From the NCBI RefSeq assembly GCF_900444945.1, contig NZ_UFRM01000001.1, forward strand, positions 1,827,501-1,891,500: 64,000 nt of DNA. The letters run 5' to 3'. Both the position numbers and the translations under genes were made by a program. The number at the start of each line of letters is the position of its first letter. Within the stretch, counting starts at the first letter, position 1. The notes below the pieces were generated by a model. That model saw nothing but the letters and a program-made list of their open reading frames with translations. It was not told where the DNA came from and did not search any database. Shown in pieces: positions 1 to 12,685 of this stretch. This stretch comes from Actinobacillus lignieresii (GTDB taxonomy: Bacteria > Pseudomonadota > Gammaproteobacteria > Enterobacterales > Pasteurellaceae).

Positions 1-3
1 CAA

Positions 4-2257
<2,254 letters not shown>

Positions 2258-2279
2258 AATTTTTCTCCGCTAGTCGTGA

Positions 2280-3821
2280 TTACCACGCACCGTTCTTTTT
2301 GAAATCTTCTACGATAGCTTTTAATTGATCCTTGATTGAATCGTTATAATCGCCAGATTTTGCCAAATTTTTCATAAAGTCGGTGTGATTACTATTTGCG
2401 TAAGCCAATAAAGCAGATTCGAATGAACCGATACGTTCAAGCTCTACATCATCTAAATAACCGAATTCAGCAGCAAAAAGAACTAATGCTTGTTCGCTTA
2501 CCGGCATTGGAGCAAATTGTTTTTGTTTAAGTAATTCCGTCACTTTTTGACCGTGAGAAAGCTGTTTACGAGTCGCATCATCTAAATCGGAAGCAAATTG
2601 AGCAAACGCCGCTAATTCACGATACTGAGCTAATGCGGTACGGATACCGCCAGATAATTTCTTGATAGCTTTAGTTTGCGCCGCAGAACCTACACGAGAT
2701 ACGGAAATACCCGGGTTTACCGCAGGACGAATACCTGAGTTAAATAAACTTGACTCTAAGAAAATCTGACCGTCAGTAATAGAAATTACGTTTGTCGGAA
2801 CGAAAGCCGATACGTCACCCGCTTGTGTCTCAATAATCGGTAATGCAGTTAATGAACCTGTTTGACCTTTTACCGCACCGTTAGTGAAACGCTCTACATA
2901 ATCCGCACTTACACGTGCCGCACGCTCTAGTAAACGAGAGTGTAGGTAGAATACGTCACCCGGGAATGCTTCACGACCCGGCGGACGGCGTAATAATAAT
3001 GAAATTTGACGATAAGCAACCGCTTGTTTAGATAAATCATCATAAACGATTAAAGCGTCTTCACCACGATCACGGAAATATTCGCCCATTGCACAACCAG
3101 AATACGGAGCAAGGTATTGTAATGCCGCGGATTCGGAAGCCGAAGCAACCACAACGATTGTATTTGCTAATGCGCCGTGTTCTTCTAATTTACGTACTAC
3201 GTTCGCAATCGTAGATGCTTTTTGACCGATTGCTACATAGATACATTTAATACCCGAATCTTTCTGTGCAATAATTGCATCGATTGCTAATGCCGTTTTA
3301 CCGGTTTGACGGTCACCGATGATTAACTCACGCTGACCACGACCGATTGGCACCATTGAGTCAACTGCTTTATAACCGGTTTGAACCGGTTGATCTACCG
3401 ATTGACGGTCGATAACACCCGGCGCAATAACTTCTACCGGAGAGAAACCGTCGTTATCTATTTCACCTTTACCGTCAATAGGCTGACCTAACGTATTTAC
3501 AACACGGCCTAATAAACCGCGACCTACCGGAACTTCTAAGATACGACCGGTACATTTAACCGACATACCTTCCGCTAAATCCGCATAAGGCCCCATTACT
3601 ACCGCACCGACAGAATCACGTTCTAAGTTAAGTGCAATCGCATAACGATTACCCGGCAATTCGATCATCTCGCCTTGCATTACATCGGCAAGACCGTGGA
3701 TACGAATGATACCGTCGCTTACCGAAACGATTGTCCCTGTGCTTTGAGCTTCGCTCACCACATCAAACTGGGCAATACGTTTTTTTATCAATTCACTAAT
3801 TTCAGTTGAATTTAGTTGCAT
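2280..3821 (-). CDS. atpA: F1F0 ATP synthase subunit alpha
   Basis: Non-catalytic, nucleotide-binding alpha subunit of F1. The length of 513 residues equals that of E. coli AtpA. The protein begins [19 protein letters not shown], the segment that contacts the delta subunit. The Walker A motif GDRQTGKT sits near residues 169-176 and the Walker B-like segment [13 protein letters not shown] follows. The region [18 protein letters not shown] contains the conserved arginine that reaches into the neighbouring beta catalytic site. It is 12 bp from the end of atpH, consistent with a single operon. No abnormality is seen. Confidence 0.97.
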
Positions 3822-3833
3822 TTTTTATTCCTC

Positions 3834-4367
3834 TTACAAGCTCAACGCTGACGCTAAGCGATTTAACTGACCGCGGCTACTACCATCAATAACAACATCA
3901 TCGTATTTAATAATTACGCCTGCAATCAGGCTGTTATCGATTTGGTTGGTTAAACGAACTTTTTGACCTAAGCGTTTTTCCATCGCTTTTGCGATTTTAT
4001 CTTCTTGTGCTTGACTTAATTCGTTTGCCGAAACAATTGTTACATCTTTTACCGCTTCATGTTCCGCTCGTAATGATACGAAAGTATCAAAAACCATAGG
4101 CAACACAGCCAGACGTTTATTTTCAGCCATTACACGAATAAAATTTTGCCCATATTGATCAAGTTGGTCGCCGCAGATTTTGATAAAAGTTTCAGAAATC
4201 TGACCGCTTGCAAGGGAAGAATTAATATATTCCGCCACTTGTTCGTTTTCAGCAACGAATGCCGAAAACTGTAACATTTCTTGCCATTTGTCCAACTGAC
4301 CTTGTTCTAAAGCAAAATCAAAAGCTGCTTTAGCGTAGGGGCGAGCTACTGTACTTAATTCTGACAT
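3834..4367 (-). CDS. atpH: F1F0 ATP synthase subunit delta
   Basis: Delta subunit of the peripheral stalk; it fixes the top of the alpha3beta3 hexamer to the b-subunit dimer. With the start at 4367 ([19 protein letters not shown]) the protein has 177 residues, the same as E. coli. The frame is open nine codons further upstream, but those codons run back toward the end of atpF and give no family match. The N-terminal six-helix domain binds the alpha N-termini, and the C-terminal segment [20 protein letters not shown] is the typical family signature. Gene order atpF-atpH-atpA is conserved. Confidence 0.95.
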   Translation of the reverse strand: MSELSTVARPYAKAAFDFALEQGQLDKWQEMLQFSAFVAENEQVAEYINSSLASGQISETFIKICGDQLDQYGQNFIRVMAENKRLAVLPMVFDTFVSLRAEHEAVKDVTIVSANELSQAQEDKIAKAMEKRLGQKVRLTNQIDNSLIAGVIIKYDDVVIDGSSRGQLNRLASALSL

Positions 4368-4380
4368 CTGCCCCACCTTA

Positions 4381-4851
4381 TTATAGTTCTGCAACTAGCT
4401 TATCAATAATGTCATTGTTCGCTGCTTGATCAACAGAACGACCAACAATTTTCTCCGCACCCACAACTGCCAATGCAGCCACTTTCTGACGAAGTTCTTC
4501 TTGAACACGTTTACGCTCGCTTTCCACTTCCGCATGACCTTGTTCAATAATTCGTTGGCGTTCAATTTCAGCTTCCGCTTGAACAGACTCTAAAATTTCA
4601 TTACGACGTTTCGTTGCTAAATCAATAATTTTTTGTGCTTCTTCTTTCGCTTTAAGGATTTCTTGATCCGCAGCAGCTTTAGAATCCGCTTGTTCTTGTT
4701 TCGCTTTTTCAGCCGATGCCAAAGCGTTAGCAATATTTGCTTGACGCTCTTCGATCGCTTTAATCAGCGGCGGCCATACAAATTTCATACAAAACGCAAC
4801 GAAAAGTGCGAATGCAATAAGCTGACCGATTAGTGTTGCATTTAAATTCAC
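4381..4851 (-). CDS. atpF: F1F0 ATP synthase subunit b
   Basis: Peripheral stalk subunit b, which dimerises and links the membrane a subunit to delta. The protein has 156 residues, exactly the E. coli length. One membrane helix occupies about residues 5-25, beginning [17 protein letters not shown], followed by a long charged, alanine-rich helix with heptad-like pattern through about residue 125. The C-terminus ends KLVAEL. It lies 13 bp upstream of the atpH start and 59 bp downstream of atpE, in the standard order. Confidence 0.96.
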   Translation of the reverse strand: MNLNATLIGQLIAFALFVAFCMKFVWPPLIKAIEERQANIANALASAEKAKQEQADSKAAADQEILKAKEEAQKIIDLATKRRNEILESVQAEAEIERQRIIEQGHAEVESERKRVQEELRQKVAALAVVGAEKIVGRSVDQAANNDIIDKLVAEL

Positions 4852-4910
4852 AACGCCCTCCTAAAAGTCGGTTAAGTTATTCAATGAATAACGGAAAAGA
4901 GAGACCCGAC

Positions 4911-5213
<303 letters not shown>

Positions 5214-5283
5214 TTAATAAAATAATTCAAGCAATCAAATTTTTGCAAAATATTGCGCAAATTCGACCGCTCTTTAGGTTCGT

Positions 5284-6096
<813 letters not shown>

Positions 6097-6480
6097 TTAA
6101 TGAGTTCGTTTACTTAAAATAAACGGAATGACATTATTTAAAAATAATGCCATTAAATATCCCACAAAAAACAGTACAAGATGAAGATAAGGCAATAACT
6201 TAAAACACATAACCACTAATAAAATAGTGATTATCCATTTTAAGCCTTCGCCTCGATAAAAATCGCCCATTTTTGACTGGTTTTTGGTCGTTTTTTTTAA
6301 AAAAATCCAATAAACAAAAACACAATGCGGAAGAAAACTGGATAAAAAGCCCCCTAAGAAGGAAACGCTTTCCACTCCTTTCCAAATCATTAATACACCG
6401 AACAGACTTACAAGAAGAAAAAATTCGATTTTTAACGCACTGAGATAGTGTAATTTCGCTTTATTTATTACAGCAGACAT
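6097..6480 (-). CDS. atpI: ATP synthase accessory protein I
   Basis: Small hydrophobic protein encoded first in the atp operon. AtpI proteins are not structural subunits; roles in c-ring assembly or Mg uptake have been proposed in other bacteria. The ATG at 6480 gives 127 residues (MSAVINKAKLHYLSALK), with GGAAG at a suitable distance upstream; an in-frame ATG 12 bases earlier lacks such a site. Four hydrophobic stretches are visible, and the sequence is otherwise poorly conserved, so the call rests on position, length and membrane character. Confidence 0.82.
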   Translation of the reverse strand: MSAVINKAKLHYLSALKIEFFLLVSLFGVLMIWKGVESVSFLGGFLSSFLPHCVFVYWIFLKKTTKNQSKMGDFYRGEGLKWIITILLVVMCFKLLPYLHLVLFFVGYLMALFLNNVIPFILSKRTH

Positions 6481-6536
6481 ATAACTTCCCATCCGACAGG
6501 CAAATGCCCTCTGTAAAAAATGAAATATTTCTTTGG

Positions 6537-6542
6537 ATTATA
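6537..6542 (-). promoter_or_regulatory. Probable -10 element of the atp operon promoter
   Basis: On the minus strand this is a perfect TATAAT, 57 bases before the atpI start. The -35 region 17 bases upstream is poor (TTTTAA-like), so either an activator helps or the real promoter has other contacts. The element overlaps the start of a 12-bp inverted repeat described separately. Confidence 0.5.
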
Positions 6543-6639
6543 CGATACAAAACAACAGATTAAAACCTGAAAAAGCCATAAAAAAGCGATTTATGCAAAA
6601 TTTGTTATAAAAAGGTTAATTTTAAACTTTTGTATCGTA
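6541..6639. repeat. 12-bp inverted repeat upstream of atpI
   Basis: TACGATACAAAA at 6541-6552 and its exact complement TTTTGTATCGTA at 6628-6639 face each other across 75 bases of AT-rich DNA. The left arm overlaps the probable atp -10 element. The distance is too long for a good RNA hairpin, so paired protein-binding sites with DNA looping are more likely. The rest of the 354-base gap between atpI and rsmG (6481-6834) shows a CRP-type site but no gene. Confidence 0.55.
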
Positions 6640-6667
6640 AAACATAAGGATACATCAGTTATCACAA

Positions 6668-6683
6668 TGTGATCTTATTCACA
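6668..6683. promoter_or_regulatory. CRP-type binding site upstream of the atp operon
   Basis: The sequence TGTGA-tcttat-TCACA matches both halves of the CRP consensus (TGTGA-N6-TCACA) without mismatch. It lies about 188 bases before atpI and about 145 bases before the predicted transcript start, far for a classical activator site. It may serve an unseen second promoter. Confidence 0.6.
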
Positions 6684-6834
6684 TTTTTCTCACAATTAAT
6701 GCCGAAGAATATAGATAGATATTTATCTAATACTAAATCCGAAATTAAATATTGATTAACAACTCGAAAAATAAGTGGAAAGTGATACTTTTTACTTACT
6801 CTTTATCTCAAAGAGATCATCTCAGTAAATCAGC

Positions 6835-7452
6835 TTAATTAGGTTTATTTAATAATACTAAATGACGCTCACCAACTAATTCCGGTACGGAAAGAGGAAT
6901 GACTTTTTCCAGCCGAATCGGATTTTTAATCTCTTGCACTTCACTTTCCGCATAAATGCCTTTAAGAGCATAAAATTTACCCTGCGGATTCGGTAAATGG
7001 TAACACCAATCCACCATGTCATTCAGACTGGCAAAAGCACGGCTTAGCACCCCGTCAAACGTTTGTTCAGTATATTCTTCCACACGAGAAAGTACCGGTG
7101 TGACATTCGTTATACCTAACTCACGTAACGCATTTTTAATAAAGGTAATACGCTTGCCAAGGCTATCTAGCAACACAAATTGTTTATCCTGATTGGCAAT
7201 CGCTAACGGAATCCCAGGCAATCCCGGACCGGTTCCGACATCAATAAACTTTTCGCCTTGTAAATGTTCGCTTACCACTAAACTGTCTAAAATATGTTTC
7301 ACCAACATTTCATCCGGATTGCGCACAGAAGTGAGGTTGTAGGCCTTATTCCATTTATCTAATAAACGCACGAAACCTACCAACTGCTCTTTCTGCTGAT
7401 CGGTCAAATTAATTTGCGCCTGTCCCAACAAGCGGTCTAATTTCTGTCTCAT
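6835..7452 (-). CDS. rsmG: 16S rRNA (guanine527-N7)-methyltransferase RsmG (GidB)
   Basis: Methylates N7 of G527 in 16S rRNA with S-adenosylmethionine; loss of this activity is known to cause low-level streptomycin resistance in other bacteria. From the ATG at 7452 ([13 protein letters not shown]) the protein has 205 residues (E. coli 207). The SAM-binding motif [17 protein letters not shown] and the following [14 protein letters not shown] are typical, and [15 protein letters not shown] carries the conserved arginine region. The frame is open 15 codons further upstream, but that stretch is not family-like and contains a hairpin. It lies downstream of mnmG as in E. coli. Confidence 0.95.
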   Translation of the reverse strand: MRQKLDRLLGQAQINLTDQQKEQLVGFVRLLDKWNKAYNLTSVRNPDEMLVKHILDSLVVSEHLQGEKFIDVGTGPGLPGIPLAIANQDKQFVLLDSLGKRITFIKNALRELGITNVTPVLSRVEEYTEQTFDGVLSRAFASLNDMVDWCYHLPNPQGKFYALKGIYAESEVQEIKNPIRLEKVIPLSVPELVGERHLVLLNKPN

Positions 7453-7464
7453 TTTGTAAAATCC

Positions 7465-7537
7465 TTGTGGTGTACCACAATAAAACACGGAATACACTAA
7501 AAGTAACCTTGAATTAATTTCCGTATATTCCGTGTTT
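7465..7537 (-). terminator. Hairpins between mnmG and rsmG
   Basis: Two structures lie in the 99-base gap. AAACACGGAATA (7483-7494) pairs perfectly with TATTCCGTGTTT (7526-7537), and nearer rsmG TTGTGGT (7465-7471) pairs with ACCACAA (7474-7480). Read on the minus strand, the larger stem is followed by a short T-run (GTTTTA), so it could act as a weak terminator or attenuator that lowers rsmG expression relative to mnmG. Confidence 0.5.
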
Positions 7538-7551
7538 CCTTATCAGCTAAA

Positions 7552-9444
7552 TTATAATTCGCCTCGTTTCAGCATGCCTTGCTTTTTTAAATTCACAAGA
7601 AGAATTGAAATTGCCGCCGGCGTAATACCTGAAATACGACTTGCTTGGCCAATCGAAACCGGGCGATGTTGCATCAGTTTCGCTCGTACTTCGTTTGAAA
7701 GGCTCTCAACCTTGTCATAATCAAATTCAGCCGGAATTAAAGTATTTTCGTGACGTTTATGACGTTCAATCTCATTCTGCTGATGTTCGATATAACCCTG
7801 ATATTTAATCGATATTTCAACTTGTTCAGCCGCTTGTTTATCGTCTAAAGCCGGAGCAAACGCAGCGACTTGCGTGAGTTTGTCATAAGTAACTTCCGGA
7901 CGACGTAACAAGTCTTCGCCGCTCGCTTCACGGGTAAGCGGACTATTAACCAATTCATTGACTACCGCTAAATGTTCCGATTGCGGGTGAATCCAAATTT
8001 GTTTTAGACGTTCACGCTCACGTTCGATATTTTCCATTTTTTGGTTAAATCTCGCCCAACGAGCGTCATCAATCAAACCTAACTCATGTGCAATCGGGGT
8101 CAAACGGATATCCGCATTATCTTCACGCAGCAATAAACGATATTCCGCACGTGAGGTAAAGACACGGTACGGCTCTTTAGTGCCGAGCGTGCAAAGATCA
8201 TCAACTAATACGCCTGTATAAGCAAGATCACGAGTTGGGAACCAAGCCTCTTTGCCTTGAACCTGTAATGCCGCATTAATACCGGCTAACAAACCTTGTG
8301 CAGCAGCTTCTTCATAACCGGTCGTACCGTTAATCTGACCTGCAAAGAATAAACCTTCAATCGCCTTAGTTTCTAACGTCGGTTTTAGATCACGAGGGTC
8401 GAAATAATCATATTCAATCGCATAGCCCGGTTTGATAATACGAGCTTTTTCCAAACCCTTCATCGAATTTACGATACCCATTTGTACGTCAAACGGCAAA
8501 CTGGTTGAAATCCCGTTCGGGTAAACTTCAATGGTACTTAAACCTTCAGGCTCAAGATAAATTTGGTGACTGTTACGATCGCTGAAACGCATTACTTTAT
8601 CTTCGATCGACGGACAGTAACGAGGTCCGATCCCTTCGATGACACCGGTGTACATAGGACTACGATCTAAACTATTTCGGATCAAATCGTGTGTTTGTTC
8701 ATTAGTATGCGTGATATAGCAAGGGATTTGGCGCGGATGAAGATCTACCGACCCCATAAACGACATTACCGGTAATTCCGCATCACCATGTTGTTTAGCC
8801 AAAACGTCAAAATTGATCGTACGAGCATCCAAACGCGGCGGCGTACCGGTTTTAAGACGATCAACACGTAAATTCAGATCACGTAAGCGATCCGCTAACA
8901 TTGTCGCAGCAGGATCTCCCGCACGCCCTCCGGCATAGTTATCTAAACCGATATGAATTTTACCGGCAAGGAAAGTACCGGCGGTTAATACTACGGAACG
9001 TGCTTTAAAGGTGAGTCCCATTTTAGTTACTGCCCCAACCGCACGGTTATTTTCGACTAAAATATCCACCACTTCTTGTTGGAAAATATCTAAATTCGGT
9101 TGATTTTCTAGTGCGGTACGCACCGCTTGGCGGTAAAGTACTCGGTCTGCTTGCGCACGAGTCGCACGTACGGCAGGCCCTTTCGAACTGTTTAAGGTAC
9201 GGAATTGGATCCCCGCTTGGTCAATCGCAATGGCCATTAAACCGCCCATCGCATCGATCTCTTTTACTAAATGACCTTTACCGATACCGCCGATAGCCGG
9301 ATTACAAGACATTTGCCCTAAAGTATCTACATTATGTGTTAGAAGTAGCGTTTTTAATCCCATACGGGCAGGAGCCAGTGCCGCTTCCGTCCCTGCATGA
9401 CCGCCGCCAACAACGATCACATCATAAATTTCATGGTAAATCAT
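7552..9444 (-). CDS. mnmG: tRNA uridine-5-carboxymethylaminomethyl modification enzyme MnmG (GidA)
   Basis: FAD-dependent subunit that, with MnmE, installs carboxymethylaminomethyl groups on the wobble uridine of several tRNAs. The 630-residue length matches the family (E. coli 629). The FAD motif [20 protein letters not shown] begins near residue 8, and the signatures [19 protein letters not shown] and [12 protein letters not shown] contain conserved cysteines. The C-terminal helical region ([19 protein letters not shown]) is the tRNA- and MnmE-binding part. It is transcribed away from the adjacent origin-like region, the arrangement found next to oriC in many gammaproteobacteria. Confidence 0.97.
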   Translation of the reverse strand: MIYHEIYDVIVVGGGHAGTEAALAPARMGLKTLLLTHNVDTLGQMSCNPAIGGIGKGHLVKEIDAMGGLMAIAIDQAGIQFRTLNSSKGPAVRATRAQADRVLYRQAVRTALENQPNLDIFQQEVVDILVENNRAVGAVTKMGLTFKARSVVLTAGTFLAGKIHIGLDNYAGGRAGDPAATMLADRLRDLNLRVDRLKTGTPPRLDARTINFDVLAKQHGDAELPVMSFMGSVDLHPRQIPCYITHTNEQTHDLIRNSLDRSPMYTGVIEGIGPRYCPSIEDKVMRFSDRNSHQIYLEPEGLSTIEVYPNGISTSLPFDVQMGIVNSMKGLEKARIIKPGYAIEYDYFDPRDLKPTLETKAIEGLFFAGQINGTTGYEEAAAQGLLAGINAALQVQGKEAWFPTRDLAYTGVLVDDLCTLGTKEPYRVFTSRAEYRLLLREDNADIRLTPIAHELGLIDDARWARFNQKMENIERERERLKQIWIHPQSEHLAVVNELVNSPLTREASGEDLLRRPEVTYDKLTQVAAFAPALDDKQAAEQVEISIKYQGYIEHQQNEIERHKRHENTLIPAEFDYDKVESLSNEVRAKLMQHRPVSIGQASRISGITPAAISILLVNLKKQGMLKRGEL

Positions 9445-9510
9445 ATATCTGCCTTTATAATTTTTATATTCTGAGTAACTGAAACAAAAGTGTGCTATTC
9501 TACCTCAAAA

Positions 9511-9830
9511 TTACAGGATCATGAAAACGTAATTTTAAGATCGTTTATTCGATCCGAAAGAAGATCCGATGATCGTTAATTATAATATAGATCTATATAT
9601 AGAGATCTTTATTATTGTTATTATTAGAGAGATCCTTTTATGAGGATAACTCTATATTTTTAAATAAAATCAAAAAGTTAGCGTAACTTAAAATCGATAA
9701 AGATCTTGTATTTTCAACAGATCTAATTTGTGGATAAATCTAATAGTTATCCACAGGGGAAGCATTTTATCAAGTTATTAATGAATAGATCTCAAGTTGT
9801 CAGGCGATAATCTACTGAATTATCCACAGA
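9511..9830. other. Probable chromosomal replication origin (oriC)
   Basis: The 470-base gap between mnmG and the phosphatase gene carries the features of an enterobacterial-type origin. There are three perfect DnaA boxes TTATCCACA: 9729-9737 (minus), 9747-9755 (plus) and 9820-9828 (plus). Eleven GATC Dam sites occur within 275 bases, at 9517, 9539, 9551, 9563, 9571, 9590, 9604, 9631, 9702, 9720 and 9788, where about one would be expected. An AT-rich unwinding zone spans about 9575-9700. The 13-mer at 9702-9714 matches the E. coli consensus GATCTNTTNTTTT at 12 of 13 positions. Location beside mnmG/rsmG/atp supports the call; function is inferred. Confidence 0.85.
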
Positions 9831-9914
9831 TAAAATAATTAATTTTATGCTGATTTAATAAACAAAACGGCGTAATATAAAGCGTATTTAAGAATGAATA
9901 ATTCGGAGATGATT

Positions 9915-10706
9915 ATGAAAAAACCACTCTATTTGGCTGTTTTTAGTGATATTGACGGAACGTTGCTTAATACGGCACATCAAATTACGCCCTTGACGCG
10001 GCAAGCAATTCAATCCGTTATGCAAAAGGGTATTCCTTTTATACCCGTTTCCGCTCGCCCTCCTTTAGCTATCACGCCTTATACTCAACAATTGCAAAGC
10101 CACTATCCGATCATCTGTTATAGCGGTGCGTTAATCTTAGATCAGGATCTAAGTCGGTTATATAGTGTAGTGATAGAGCAAGCGGATCTTAATCGGTTGA
10201 ATCTATTGCTTGAAAAATATCAACACCTTTCTATTAACCATTATGTGGGTATTGATTGGCTTACTAATAATTTGGAAAACGAGTGGACTGTTCAAGAAAG
10301 TGAAATTACCGGTTTACAAGCGGTCGAAAAAACGAAAAATTTAACAGATGTACATAAAATTCTGGTCATGGGAAAAGCGGAGCAAATTCAATCTTTAGAA
10401 AAGTTATTGAAACAGCAGTTACCGCATCTTGCCATTCATCGTTCTAAAAATGAATATTTGGAGATAATGAATAAGCAAGCGACCAAATCGAATGCCATTC
10501 GTTTTATGGAAAAAATCTTGAATATGAATCAAGATCAGGTCATTGCTTTCGGCGATAATTTTAACGATTTGGATATGTTGCAATATGCGGGGCTTAGCGT
10601 GGCAATGGGCAATGCGCCGGAAGAGATTAAAGCGGCGGCAAAACGGGTTACCTTATCCAATAACGATGACGGGATTGCAGTCGTATTAAATGAAATATTT
10701 AACTAA
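9915..10706 (+). CDS. Cof-type HAD-IIB family sugar-phosphate phosphatase
   Basis: A cytoplasmic phosphatase of the haloacid dehalogenase superfamily, subclass IIB. Relatives hydrolyse sugar phosphates, pyridoxal phosphate or other small phosphoesters; the substrate cannot be told from sequence. Motif I is SDIDGTLLNT near the N-terminus with the two catalytic aspartates, motif II is the serine in VSARPP, and motifs III/IV are the lysine in KATKSNAI and GDNFNDLDML. About 263 residues from the ATG at 9915, which has GGAG seven bases upstream; in-frame ATGs at 9894 and 9909 are less well placed. It ends at a bidirectional terminator and is a single-gene unit beside oriC, where E. coli has mioC. 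Confidence 0.88.
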   Translation: MKKPLYLAVFSDIDGTLLNTAHQITPLTRQAIQSVMQKGIPFIPVSARPPLAITPYTQQLQSHYPIICYSGALILDQDLSRLYSVVIEQADLNRLNLLLEKYQHLSINHYVGIDWLTNNLENEWTVQESEITGLQAVEKTKNLTDVHKILVMGKAEQIQSLEKLLKQQLPHLAIHRSKNEYLEIMNKQATKSNAIRFMEKILNMNQDQVIAFGDNFNDLDMLQYAGLSVAMGNAPEEIKAAAKRVTLSNNDDGIAVVLNEIFN

Positions 10707-10718
10707 ATGATAAAAAAT

Positions 10719-10747
10719 AATGCCTCGCTGATAACGAGGCATTTTAT
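10719..10747. terminator. Bidirectional terminator between the phosphatase gene and the binding-protein gene
   Basis: AATGCCTCG (10719-10727) pairs perfectly with CGAGGCATT (10735-10743) around a 7-base loop, with A-rich flank on the left and T-rich flank on the right, so it can stop both convergent transcripts. Confidence 0.85.
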
Positions 10748-10751
10748 TTCA

Positions 10752-11534
10752 TTATTTCACACTAATATCACGACCAAAGAATTGTTCGCCTAATTTTTTC
10801 AACGTACCGTCTTTGTGTAGTTCGTTAATTGCCGCACTGATTTTGTTTAACGCTTCTTGGTTACCTTTATTCGCGATAAAACCGGCATCCACTTTTTCAG
10901 GCGATTCCCAAACGATTTTTAAACCTGATTTCGGATTTTTCTTCAGATAATCCAATAAAGCAAGATTATCGTTGAAAGTAGCATCCGCACGTTTTTGTTG
11001 AATCAATAATAAGCCCTGCGCCATACCGTCAATCGGCACGATATCCGCACCGTTAGCACGTGCTAATTCGCCGTAGTTTGAGCTTAAGGTTTGTGCCGTT
11101 TTTACGCCTTTTACATCGGATGCCTGTTTAATTTTTTCTTCATCGTTGCGAACTACTAATGCCGCGCCCGACCAGCTATAAGCCGCCGATTTATCAAAAG
11201 TCGCTTGGCGTTCCGGAGTGGTTAAACCCACTTGGTTTGCCACCAAATCGAAACGATCCGCTTTTAAACCGGCTAACATCGCATCCCATTGTGTTTCTTT
11301 AAAGTCCACTTTAACGCCTAATTTTTCTGCAACCGCTCGGGTGACTTCCACATCGTAGCCGGTTAATTTACCGCTTGCATCGTGATAAGTGAAGGGGGCG
11401 TAAGTACCTTCGGTACCGACGGTAATCGTACCTTTAGCATTAATTCTGTCGAGTAAGGTTTCTTTAGCAAAAGAAGTCGCCGAGGTTGCAAGTGCGATAG
11501 CTGATACCGCAATTACCGATAATTTTTTTAACAT
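10752..11534 (-). CDS. Amino-acid ABC transporter substrate-binding protein (cystine-type, family 3)
   Basis: Periplasmic binding protein for a polar amino acid, 260 residues. A Sec signal peptide MLKKLSVIAVSAIALATSA with cleavage probably after TSFA precedes the mature domain. The family 3 signature GYDVEVTRAVAEKLGVKV and the ligand region ATFNDNLALLDYL resemble cystine-binding FliY/TcyA proteins. No permease or ATPase gene is next to it: it is bounded by a terminator on one side and by ychJ on the other, and it appears monocistronic. A partner transporter elsewhere, or the importer at 45.9-48.9 kb, must be assumed. The precise ligand is inferred. Confidence 0.85.
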   Translation of the reverse strand: MLKKLSVIAVSAIALATSATSFAKETLLDRINAKGTITVGTEGTYAPFTYHDASGKLTGYDVEVTRAVAEKLGVKVDFKETQWDAMLAGLKADRFDLVANQVGLTTPERQATFDKSAAYSWSGAALVVRNDEEKIKQASDVKGVKTAQTLSSNYGELARANGADIVPIDGMAQGLLLIQQKRADATFNDNLALLDYLKKNPKSGLKIVWESPEKVDAGFIANKGNQEALNKISAAINELHKDGTLKKLGEQFFGRDISVK

Positions 11535-11741
11535 AGTAGGAACCCTCTTAATTAGAGAAAATTAATAGATAAAATATATAAAGTTGTCTTTCGGCGAATT
11601 ATTAGAGAAATTTATATGCGCTTCAAATAATTAAATAGAATAATATTTAGCGAAATATTGTAAGAGAGAGGAAACAAGCGTTATCCGAGAAAAGTAAGCG
11701 GTCATTTCTAGTAAATTTTTACCAAAAAATAACCGCTTCTC

Positions 11742-12218
11742 TCACGATAAATATGCACCGCAACAATGTTTAAATTTTTTGCCGGAACCGCATACGCAGT
11801 TTTGTTTTTGCGAAGGCAACGGGGCGGTCGGATCAACGAAATGCCAACGATTATCTATCTGTACGAACAACGATAATTCGTGATGCGCTTCGATGCCGTT
11901 TTCCGTGTTAAATAGCGCGTTAAATTCAACTAAACTGTGAATCTTAGTGATATACGGCTGATGTGCGATGATTTCTAACCCCGCCCACTTGGTACTTTCG
12001 CCCCATACTCTCATAGCATCTCGATCTAAAAATTTCTGCTGGCTAGGGACAGTGGTTTCCACAATATAATTGATATTAACCAAAGTATAAGCCGCATAGC
12101 GAGAACGCATTAATTGTTCGGCTGTTTCTGGGAATGCTGTTTTTAAATGAAACGGCTGACAGCATTCCGTATAAGGCTTACCGGATTGGCACGGGCAAGC
12201 GGTTAAATTTTCTGACAT
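11742..12218 (-). CDS. YchJ family SEC-C motif protein
   Basis: A 158-residue protein of the UPF0225/YchJ family, function unknown. It has a cysteine-rich motif at each end, CPCQSGKPYTECCQPFH near residue 8 and CVCGSGKKFKHCC near the C-terminus; such SEC-C motifs bind zinc in SecA and related proteins. The central NTF2-like domain contains RSRYAAYTLVNINYIVETT. The start at 12218 is two bases after the stop of the upstream small membrane protein gene, implying translational coupling. Confidence 0.85.
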   Translation of the reverse strand: MSENLTACPCQSGKPYTECCQPFHLKTAFPETAEQLMRSRYAAYTLVNINYIVETTVPSQQKFLDRDAMRVWGESTKWAGLEIIAHQPYITKIHSLVEFNALFNTENGIEAHHELSLFVQIDNRWHFVDPTAPLPSQKQNCVCGSGKKFKHCCGAYLS

Positions 12219-12220
12219 TG

Positions 12221-12598
12221 TTACGACTCTGACTTGGTTGAATCACTCACAAATTTGAGTAAGGCGTTAATTTCATTTTTTGCCTGCTCGGAAAGCACCT
12301 TGTTATCATTTAACATTTGTGTACCGCGCAGGCGGATAAATTCTAAATAATCTTTATTTTGTGTTTGTTCGTATTGCTGTTTCGCTGCATACATTTCGGC
12401 AAAATATTTGCGCGTTTGGCTAATTAACATCTTTTGCCCGAACATCACAATAATTGCCAATGCAAGCGCAATTACCGAACCGTAGCCGTCAGTCGGATAA
12501 TATAAAACGCCGGCAATAATAAATAAGGCGGTAACCAGCATCGAACTGTTTTTTATGTACTGCTGTTCGGGTACTTTAAGGGCTTTTTTTAAATCCAT
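12221..12598 (-). CDS. Small membrane protein of unknown function
   Basis: A 125-residue protein that I do not recognise. Two adjacent hydrophobic segments at about residues 20-55 (SMLVTALFIIAGVLYY and VIALALAIIVMFGQKML) would form a membrane hairpin, followed by a charged, probably helical cytoplasmic tail rich in Gln, Lys and Glu. AGGA lies about nine bases before the ATG. It is followed almost without gap by ychJ and preceded by the terminator of the mannose PTS operon, so it starts a two-gene unit. Function cannot be stated. Confidence 0.75.
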   Translation of the reverse strand: MDLKKALKVPEQQYIKNSSMLVTALFIIAGVLYYPTDGYGSVIALALAIIVMFGQKMLISQTRKYFAEMYAAKQQYEQTQNKDYLEFIRLRGTQMLNDNKVLSEQAKNEINALLKFVSDSTKSES

Positions 12599-12642
12599 TG
12601 CAAAATTTCCTGTAAATTTGACCGCTTGTATTATAAAAAATA

Positions 12643-12665
12643 CCCCCTCTTGGATAAAGAGGGGG
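12643..12665 (-). terminator. Intrinsic terminator of the manXYZ operon
   Basis: CCCCCTCTT (12643-12651) pairs with AAGAGGGGG (12657-12665) around a 5-base loop. Read on the minus strand the stem is followed by TATTTTTTA, giving a strong Rho-independent terminator about 20 bases after manZ. Confidence 0.88.
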
Positions 12666-12685
12666 CAAACGAGTTAAAGAGAGAA

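Noticed and set aside
1-3. atpC (epsilon subunit)
   Set aside because: Expected directly beyond atpD, but only three bases remain before the window edge.
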